Source: UBA4416 sp031539425 (GTDB taxonomy: Bacteria; Bacteroidota; Bacteroidia; B-17B0; Aurantibacillaceae). Taken from it: 11,300 nt of DNA. The notes below the pieces were generated by a model. It did not search any database. It was not told the DNA's origin and worked only from the letters and a program-made list of their open reading frames with translations. Of this stretch, positions 5,392 to 11,300 are shown piece after piece. The stretch covers positions 1-11,300 of the forward strand of contig JAVKLI010000001.1 in NCBI GenBank assembly GCA_031539425.1, written 5' to 3'. How positions within the stretch are numbered: position 1 is the stretch's first letter; every line of letters starts with the position of its first letter. A program made the translations under genes and the position numbers.

Positions 5392-7668
5392 ATGAATTAT
5401 AAATTTTCCATTTCAATGGTTGTATTCGTTTTTGCAACCACTAAAATATTTGCTCAGTATAAAATTACTGGCAATATAAAAGACGACACAAATAAAGAAA
5501 ATATTATTGGCGCTTCTATAACCCTTTCTAATCAAAAGGAAGGGCAGTTAACGAACGCTCAAGGTAATTTTTATTTTACAAATATTAACCCTGGCATCTA
5601 TTTTTTAGAAATACGGATGCTTGGGTATACATCCAAATCAATACAGATGAACATCAGTAATGATACGGTAGTTGATATAACTTTGGATGGATCAATACAC
5701 ACTTTAAACGAAGTGGTTGTTTCTGGATCATTAAAAGAAACGCATCGCTTAAAAAGCATAACGCCCATAGAAGTATATCAAGCCAATTATTTAAACAAAT
5801 TTGCTGCTAATAATTTGTTTGAAGCTACACAAAATATGACGGGTATTAATGCTCAGTCAGATTGTAACGTGTTTAATACAGGTTCTATAAGAATAAATGG
5901 CATGGAAGGCCCGTACACCATGTTTTTAATTGATGGTATACCAATATTAAGTAGTATGGCTTCTGTGTTTGGATTTGCCGGAATACCAAAACAATTTATT
6001 GAACGTATAGAGGTAGTAAGAGGCCCATCATCAACTTTATTTGGCAGTGAAGCCGTTGGAGGGGTTATCAATATTATTACTAAAAATAAATATCAAGCCC
6101 CCACATTAAGCGCCGAGATTATGAGTAATAGCTGGTTAGAACATAATGTTGAGCTAGGTTATAAATATAATATTACACCCAATATTGCTGTGCTTACAGG
6201 GGTAAATTATTTTTTAAATAATACCGTTTTTGATAACAACAAAGATAATTTTACCGATATACCTCTACAAAACAGACTAGCTGTATTTCAAAAATGGAAT
6301 ATTACGCAAAACAATAAACTGTTAACTTTTTCGGGCAGATATTTAAAAGATGAAAGGTGGGGAGGGCAAGTAAATTGGAAACCAGCATTACTTGGTAGTG
6401 ATAGCGTTTATGCAGAAAGTATGGAAACAAATAGATTAGAGCTAATTTCTTTATATCAATTACCTACTAAAGAAAATATGAATATTACGGCCAACTATAA
6501 TTACCTCTCGCAAAATGGTCAGTTTGGAAGTACAGGCCATGAAATAACCCAACATATAGCTTTTGCTCAATATACCTGGAATAAACAAATTAATAAACAT
6601 GATATTTTAACTGGTGCTACTTTTCGACTTTTGTTAAATGGGCATAGCCATAACCATGGCAGTCAACCTAGTAATATTGAAGCCTATCAAAATTTATATT
6701 TGCCAGGTATTTTTATTCAAGATGAGATAGCCTTAAACGAAAACAATAAAATTTTAATTGGTTCAAGGTTAGATTATCATAGTGTGCACAAAGAAATTAT
6801 TTCACCTCGCCTAGGGTACAAATGGAACTCTACAAATAATTTTGTGTTTAGAATAAATGCTGGCACTGGCTATAGGGTAGTAAATGTAATGGCAGATGAC
6901 CACAGTGCTATGACAGGTGATAGGCAAATAGAAATAAAAAACAATTTGAAACCAGAAAATAGTTATAACGTAAATATCAATATTCAAAAAGATTTTCACC
7001 CTACTTTTGTTAACCATTTAAATGTGGAACTCTCCTCATGGTACACCTATTTTACAAATAAAGTGAATGCCGATTTTGATACCCATCCTAATAAAATTAT
7101 TTATGATAACGTACATGGTTATGCCGAAAGCAAAGGTATTAGCGCAAACATAAACTGCGCAATTACCTCTCAATTATCATTAAATGCAGGGCTTACAGTT
7201 ATGGAAACAACTATAACAGAAAACAAAATTACCAAACAACAAGCTTTATCAGAAACTACATCAGCTAATTTTGGACTTAGTTATTATAACACGTTTTTAA
7301 AATTAAAATTTGATTATACATCTAATTTAATTGGTCCTATGCGTTTACCACTGTTAGGTAATCTTGACCCAAGAAGCGAATATTCACCATGGTACAGTAT
7401 TCAAAATGTACAAGTAACTTATGATGGATTGAAAAATTGTGAATTTTTTGCTGGCGTAAAAAACTTACTTAATTTTTTGCCAACTCAAAATATTCCATTT
7501 TTAATTTCACGTTCTAATGATCCGTTTGATAAAAGTGTGGTGTTTGATGCTAACAATAACCCTATTGCCACGCCCTCAAATCCTTATGCTCTTAACTTTG
7601 ATACTAAATATGCCTACACGCTCAATCAAGGAATTAGAATGTTTGTTGGGTTTAGATATAGCTTTTAA
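5392..7668 (+). CDS. TonB-dependent outer-membrane receptor (probable metal or metal-chelate uptake)
   Basis: A complete 758-residue receptor that imports a ligand across the outer membrane using TonB energy. Domains: signal peptide about 1-21 (cleavage near IFA/Q); carboxypeptidase-regulatory-like beta-sandwich about 23-102 (GNIKDD, GASITLSN, GNFYFTNINPG), the N-terminal extension common in Bacteroidota; a TonB-box-like NEVVVSG at 106-112; plug domain about 115-232 with IRINGMEGPYTMFLIDGIPI and the hallmark IERIEVVRGPSSTLFG (203-218) then GGVINIITK; and a 22-strand-type barrel to the terminal Phe (GFRYSF). A His cluster HSHNH (H418, H420, H422) in the barrel is consistent with metal binding. 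The upstream His/Cys-rich secreted protein points the same way. The plug has a single cysteine, C158, in SDCNVF. The ligand is not determined; a siderophore, heme or cobalamin cannot be excluded. ATG 5392 is the only start giving a proper signal peptide. IcmF follows after 92 nt. Confidence 0.93.
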   Translation: MNYKFSISMVVFVFATTKIFAQYKITGNIKDDTNKENIIGASITLSNQKEGQLTNAQGNFYFTNINPGIYFLEIRMLGYTSKSIQMNISNDTVVDITLDGSIHTLNEVVVSGSLKETHRLKSITPIEVYQANYLNKFAANNLFEATQNMTGINAQSDCNVFNTGSIRINGMEGPYTMFLIDGIPILSSMASVFGFAGIPKQFIERIEVVRGPSSTLFGSEAVGGVINIITKNKYQAPTLSAEIMSNSWLEHNVELGYKYNITPNIAVLTGVNYFLNNTVFDNNKDNFTDIPLQNRLAVFQKWNITQNNKLLTFSGRYLKDERWGGQVNWKPALLGSDSVYAESMETNRLELISLYQLPTKENMNITANYNYLSQNGQFGSTGHEITQHIAFAQYTWNKQINKHDILTGATFRLLLNGHSHNHGSQPSNIEAYQNLYLPGIFIQDEIALNENNKILIGSRLDYHSVHKEIISPRLGYKWNSTNNFVFRINAGTGYRVVNVMADDHSAMTGDRQIEIKNNLKPENSYNVNINIQKDFHPTFVNHLNVELSSWYTYFTNKVNADFDTHPNKIIYDNVHGYAESKGISANINCAITSQLSLNAGLTVMETTITENKITKQQALSETTSANFGLSYYNTFLKLKFDYTSNLIGPMRLPLLGNLDPRSEYSPWYSIQNVQVTYDGLKNCEFFAGVKNLLNFLPTQNIPFLISRSNDPFDKSVVFDANNNPIATPSNPYALNFDTKYAYTLNQGIRMFVGFRYSF

Positions 7669-7760
7669 TCATATATGTATTGGTATTTTAAAATTTAAAT
7701 AAACTTTTAGTTTTATAGAGGTCTCAATTTTATTATTTTTAAAAAATATAAATCAAAACC

Positions 7761-10700
7761 ATGGATACCAACTCTTACCAATCGAAACATAAAATTAGAA
7801 TAGTAACTGCAGCGGCCTTATTTGATGGACACGATGCCGCTATTAATATTATGCGCCGCATCATTCAAGCTACTGGCGCAGAGGTTATTCATTTAGGACA
7901 TGATAGATCGGCTGCCGAAATAGTTAACTGCGCTATTCAAGAAGACGCCAATGCTATTGCTATTACTAGCTACCAAGGCGGACATGTGGAGTTTTTTAAA
8001 TACATAGTAGATTTATTAAAAGAACAAAACTGTAGTCATATTAAAATATTTGGCGGCGGCGGCGGTGTTATTTTACCTACCGAAATTGAAGAATTACATC
8101 GGTATGGCGTTACTAGAATTTATTCGCCAGATGATGGACGAGGATTGGGATTACAAGGTATGATTAATGATTTAATGCAACAGTGTGATTACGAAACTGG
8201 AATTATAACCGCTAAACAATTTGAGGAAGTTCAAAAATTAAACTTTAAATATATTGCTCAATTTATTTCGGCAGCCGAAAATAATAATACCCAATATCAA
8301 AAGCTACATCAAGATATTGAAAATCACTGTCAACAATCATCAACCATGGTATTAGGTATTACTGGCACCGGAGGGGCAGGAAAATCAAGCTTAGTAGATG
8401 AATTAGTAAGACGTTTTTTACTTGAATTTAAAGACTATAAATTAGCCATTATTTCGGTTGATCCATCTAAACGCAAAACAGGCGGCGCATTGTTAGGCGA
8501 CAGAATTAGAATGAATGCTATAAACAATACTCGTGTATATATGCGTTCTTTAGCTACTCGACAAAGCAATTTAGCCTTGAGTAAACATGTGCAAGATGCT
8601 ATAAACATTTGTAAGTGCGCTCAATTTGACCTAATCATTTTAGAAACATCTGGCATAGGGCAAAGCGACACGGAAATTATTGAACACTCTAACATTAGCT
8701 TGTATGTAATGACTCCCGAATACGGTGCCGCCAGTCAATTAGAAAAAATAGATATGCTTGATTTTGCAGATATTATTGCGCTTAACAAGTTTGATAAACG
8801 AGGTGCTGCTGATGCCTTGCGTGATGTAAAAAAACAATATGTGCGCAACCATAAAGTATTTGATGCTAAAGATGAAGACATTCCAGTATTTGGCACCATA
8901 GCTGCTCAATTTAACGACCCAGGCATGAACCAACTGTATAAAGCCGTTTTTAATGCGTTTGCCAGCAAAACCCAACAGCCAAAATTTCAATCAAACATTG
9001 AAATATCTAAAGCGATGAGCAAAAAAATACACATTATTCCGCCTTCTAAAAATAGATACCTAGCCGAAATAGCTGAAAATAATAGAACTTATGATAAAAA
9101 AGTCATTCAACAAGCATTGATTGCTCAAAAATTATATAGCATTTATAATACGATTCAGATTTTTAAAGAGGCAAAACAAAATGATGAACACATAAAGGAA
9201 CTTGAAAAACTATATACTAAAATTCAATTAGATTTAGACCCTCATAACTTACTAATTATTCAAAAGTGGCCGTCAACAAAGGATTTGTATGCAAAGCCAA
9301 TTTATGAATTTAAAGTAAGAGACAAAATAATTAAAATAAATACCACTTACGAATCCTTATCACACTTGCAAATTCCAAAAATTGCCTCACCGCAGTTTAA
9401 TGATTGGGGCGATATTTTAAAATGGAATTTACAAGAAAATTATCCTGGTTTTTTTCCATACACTTCCGGAATTTATCCATTTAAAAGGGAGGGCGAAGAC
9501 CCAACCCGAATGTTTGCAGGAGAAGGCGCGCCAGAGCGTACCAACAAACGATTTCATTATTTAAGCAATGGTCAGCCCGCTGCCCGCTTAAGTACCGCCT
9601 TTGATAGCGTTACACTTTACGGAAATGACCCAGCATACAGGCCTGATATATATGGTAAAATAGGCAATAGCGGCGTAAGCATTTGCTGCCTTGATGATGC
9701 AAAGAAACTTTATAGTGGCTTTAATTTATGTAATCCTTCCACATCAGTATCTATGACCATAAACGGCCCAGCACCTGTACTAGCAGCTTTTTTTATGAAT
9801 GCAGCCATAGATCAACAATGTGAACTCTATATTAAAGAACATGGCTTAGAAAAAGAAGTTAATAAAAAAATATCGGAAATTTATAAGCACTCCAAACCGC
9901 CAGCCTACCAAGGTAAATTGCCAGATAATAACACAGGCTTAGGAACCATGTTGCTGGGCATTTCGGGTGATAAAGTGTTACCAAAGGAAGTATACCAACA
10001 AATAAAAACTAAAACTTTATCTCAAGTGCGTGGTACTGTACAAGCCGATATTTTAAAAGAAGACCAAGCTCAAAACACCTGCATTTTTAGCACCGAATTT
10101 AGCATCAGATTGATGGGCGATGTGCAGCAATACTTTATCAATAACAATGTTCGCAATTTTTATTCGGTAAGTATCAGCGGCTATCATATTGCTGAAGCTG
10201 GTGCCAATCCTATATCTCAGCTGGCTTTTACCTTAGCCAATGGATTTACATATGTAGAATATTATTTAAGCAGAGACATGCACATAGATGAATTTGCCCC
10301 TAATTTATCGTTCTTTTTTAGTAATGGCATAGATCCTGAATATAGTGTGATAGGCCGTGTAGCTCGTAGAATATGGGCTAAAGCCATTAAAATAAAATAT
10401 GGTGGCAACGAAAGAAGTCAAATGTTAAAGTACCATATCCAAACATCTGGCCGCTCATTACACGCACAAGAAATTGATTTTAATGACATCCGTACAACTT
10501 TACAAGCCCTATATGCTATTTATGATAATTGCAATTCGTTACACACCAATGCTTATGATGAGGCTATTACAACCCCTACAGAAGATTCGGTAAGAAGAGC
10601 AGTAGCCATACAGCTAATTATAAACAGAGAATTAGGCTTAGCAAAAAACGAAAACCCACTGCAAGGATCTTTTGTAATTGAGGAACTAACCAACCTTGTA

Positions 10701-11129
10701 GAAGAATCTGTTTTAAAAGAATTTGATAAAATATCAGAACGAGGTGGCGTATTGGGCGCTATGGAAACCATGTACCAACGTGGACAAATACAAGAAGAAA
10801 GCCTGTATTATGAACATTTAAAGCATTCGGGCGAATACCCCATTATTGGTGTAAATACATTTTTATCTGATAAGGGGAGCCCAACCATTATACCTCAAGA
10901 AATTATCCGATCTACCAAAGAAGAAAAAGAGTACCAAATACAAATGTTGACAGAACTTCATAAAACACATGAAAGCGAACAAACGGTATGGATTAAAAAA
11001 CTACATGAAGCAGCTATACAAAACAAAAATGTGTTTGAAGTATTGATGGAAGCTGTAAAAGTGATGTCATTAGGACAAATAACCAAAGCCTTATTTGATG
11101 TAGGTGGCCAGTACAGAAGGAATATGTAA
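7761..11129 (+). CDS. icmF: Fused isobutyryl-CoA mutase IcmF (adenosylcobalamin-dependent)
   Basis: A complete 1122-residue cytoplasmic enzyme that interconverts isobutyryl-CoA and n-butyryl-CoA by a B12 radical mechanism. Domains: B12-binding domain about 10-150, with the cobalt-ligand histidine H24 in FDGHDAAINIM and the GGGGGV loop; MeaI-like G-protein chaperone about 190-430, with P-loop G199-x4-GGAGK208-S, SVDPSKRKTGGALLGDR, and NKFD (342-345); a linker of about 115 residues; mutase barrel about 545-1122 (YPGFFPYTSG, FAGEGAPERTN, GTVQADILKEDQAQN). The substrate-selecting pair is Phe585 (RMFAGEG) and Gln771 (DQAQN), the combination of isobutyryl-CoA mutases, where methylmalonyl-CoA mutase has Tyr and Arg. 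A stretch at about 693-745, including PPAYQGKLP and the LGISGDKVLP segment, seems to be an insertion found in only part of the family. Linked to branched-chain and short-chain acyl-CoA metabolism. Transcribed after the receptor gene (92-nt gap), with no cobalamin riboswitch upstream. No damage seen. Confidence 0.97.
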   Translation: MDTNSYQSKHKIRIVTAAALFDGHDAAINIMRRIIQATGAEVIHLGHDRSAAEIVNCAIQEDANAIAITSYQGGHVEFFKYIVDLLKEQNCSHIKIFGGGGGVILPTEIEELHRYGVTRIYSPDDGRGLGLQGMINDLMQQCDYETGIITAKQFEEVQKLNFKYIAQFISAAENNNTQYQKLHQDIENHCQQSSTMVLGITGTGGAGKSSLVDELVRRFLLEFKDYKLAIISVDPSKRKTGGALLGDRIRMNAINNTRVYMRSLATRQSNLALSKHVQDAINICKCAQFDLIILETSGIGQSDTEIIEHSNISLYVMTPEYGAASQLEKIDMLDFADIIALNKFDKRGAADALRDVKKQYVRNHKVFDAKDEDIPVFGTIAAQFNDPGMNQLYKAVFNAFASKTQQPKFQSNIEISKAMSKKIHIIPPSKNRYLAEIAENNRTYDKKVIQQALIAQKLYSIYNTIQIFKEAKQNDEHIKELEKLYTKIQLDLDPHNLLIIQKWPSTKDLYAKPIYEFKVRDKIIKINTTYESLSHLQIPKIASPQFNDWGDILKWNLQENYPGFFPYTSGIYPFKREGEDPTRMFAGEGAPERTNKRFHYLSNGQPAARLSTAFDSVTLYGNDPAYRPDIYGKIGNSGVSICCLDDAKKLYSGFNLCNPSTSVSMTINGPAPVLAAFFMNAAIDQQCELYIKEHGLEKEVNKKISEIYKHSKPPAYQGKLPDNNTGLGTMLLGISGDKVLPKEVYQQIKTKTLSQVRGTVQADILKEDQAQNTCIFSTEFSIRLMGDVQQYFINNNVRNFYSVSISGYHIAEAGANPISQLAFTLANGFTYVEYYLSRDMHIDEFAPNLSFFFSNGIDPEYSVIGRVARRIWAKAIKIKYGGNERSQMLKYHIQTSGRSLHAQEIDFNDIRTTLQALYAIYDNCNSLHTNAYDEAITTPTEDSVRRAVAIQLIINRELGLAKNENPLQGSFVIEELTNLVEESVLKEFDKISERGGVLGAMETMYQRGQIQEESLYYEHLKHSGEYPIIGVNTFLSDKGSPTIIPQEIIRSTKEEKEYQIQMLTELHKTHESEQTVWIKKLHEAAIQNKNVFEVLMEAVKVMSLGQITKALFDVGGQYRRNM

Positions 11130-11138
11130 AAAAATAAT

Positions 11139-11158
11139 GTAAAAGCAATTTATTTTAC
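11139..11158 (+). terminator. Weak inverted repeat after icmF, possible terminator
   Basis: GTAAAA-GCAATTTA-TTTTAC forms a 6-bp, mostly A-T stem with an 8-nt loop 10 nt after the icmF stop codon. It has no strong T-run behind it, so intrinsic termination is doubtful. It overlaps the end of the minus-strand sorting-tail remnant. Confidence 0.2.
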
Positions 11159-11238
11159 GCCTTAACCAGCTTACCGCTTTGTAGTATAAAGCCACTTGGG
11201 CTGCTAAACCTATAAAAATAAACTACTAAACAGCTTAG
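11155..11238 (-). pseudogene. Remnant of a type IX secretion (T9SS) C-terminal sorting tail
   Basis: In the minus strand, a frame ending at TAA (11157-11155) reads YFYRFSSPSG then FILQSGKLVKA. This matches the end of Bacteroidota type A sorting domains, which usually finish (G-x)-YxYR...-G-x3-x-GKL-(V/I)-K. Upstream the frame stops at 11241-11239 after only 27 codons, and the preceding residues (LSCLV) do not fit the domain. No signal peptide or passenger domain is present up to 11300. It is either the decayed 3' end of a secreted-protein gene or one whose body begins outside the window in a shifted frame. The rest of 11130-11300 holds nothing recognisable. Confidence 0.45.
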
Positions 11239-11300
11239 TTATGAAAAATATCTTACAGCTCCATAAATAAAGCCACTGCAAAGTAAAATAAAAATAATTG

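Noticed and set aside
9480..9520. The Tyr in TSGIYPFKR as the methylmalonyl-type substrate Tyr in IcmF
   Set aside because: Motif alignment puts the specificity residue at Phe585 in RMFAGEG, so this upstream Tyr does not indicate methylmalonyl-CoA mutase activity.
2..11180. Shared CTTACCGCTTT and similar surrounding bases at 2-12 and 11170-11180
   Set aside because: An 11-base match is expected by chance in a window this size; the wider similarity is gapped and imperfect, and the two sites lie in unrelated reading frames' proteins.

Overview
The window looks like an AT-rich Bacteroidota chromosome. Several things point there: a Bacteroidota-type promoter (TTTG, 20 nt, TAnnTTTG); a TonB-dependent receptor with an N-terminal carboxypeptidase-regulatory-like domain; the SufT-like/DUF2480 gene pair; a C-terminal tail resembling a type IX secretion sorting domain; and A-rich leaders without clear Shine-Dalgarno sites. 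Order or genus cannot be fixed from the sequence.

Left block, 1-4730, all on the minus strand and tightly packed. Reading in the direction of transcription from a good promoter at 4801-4770, it holds: a SufT-like DUF59/MIP18 Fe-S assembly protein, a DUF2480 protein, a small outer-membrane beta-barrel protein, a PAP2-family phosphatase, and then three consecutive broken genes. These are an HTTM (vitamin K-dependent carboxylase-like) membrane protein (N-terminus missing, frameshifted), a membrane-anchored class A beta-lactamase-like serine hydrolase (in-frame TAA), and a DCC-family thiol-disulfide oxidoreductase (TGG-to-TAG type nonsense codon). Last comes an unrecognised cysteine-containing protein that runs off the left edge. 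HTTM and DCC proteins are known companions, so the broken trio looks like a functional unit that is decaying. When read as continuous ORFs these genes appear as five short hypothetical proteins, which hides their identity.

Middle, 4731-5391: a divergent intergenic region with the minus-strand promoter and a small palindrome, then a short secreted His/Cys-rich protein with a TTG start and a DUF2946-like layout (His cluster, HCxxC, terminal RGPP). A candidate hairpin terminator/attenuator separates it from the next gene.

Right block, 5392-11129, plus strand: a complete TonB-dependent receptor with a His cluster in its barrel, then a complete 1122-residue fused isobutyryl-CoA mutase (IcmF) containing the B12-binding domain, the G-protein chaperone and the mutase domain in one chain. 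The small protein and receptor together suggest metal (copper- or zinc-like) uptake. A link to B12 supply for IcmF is possible but unsupported by any riboswitch. The right edge carries only a short remnant of a type IX sorting tail on the minus strand.

No tRNA, rRNA, CRISPR array, insertion sequence or phage gene was seen.
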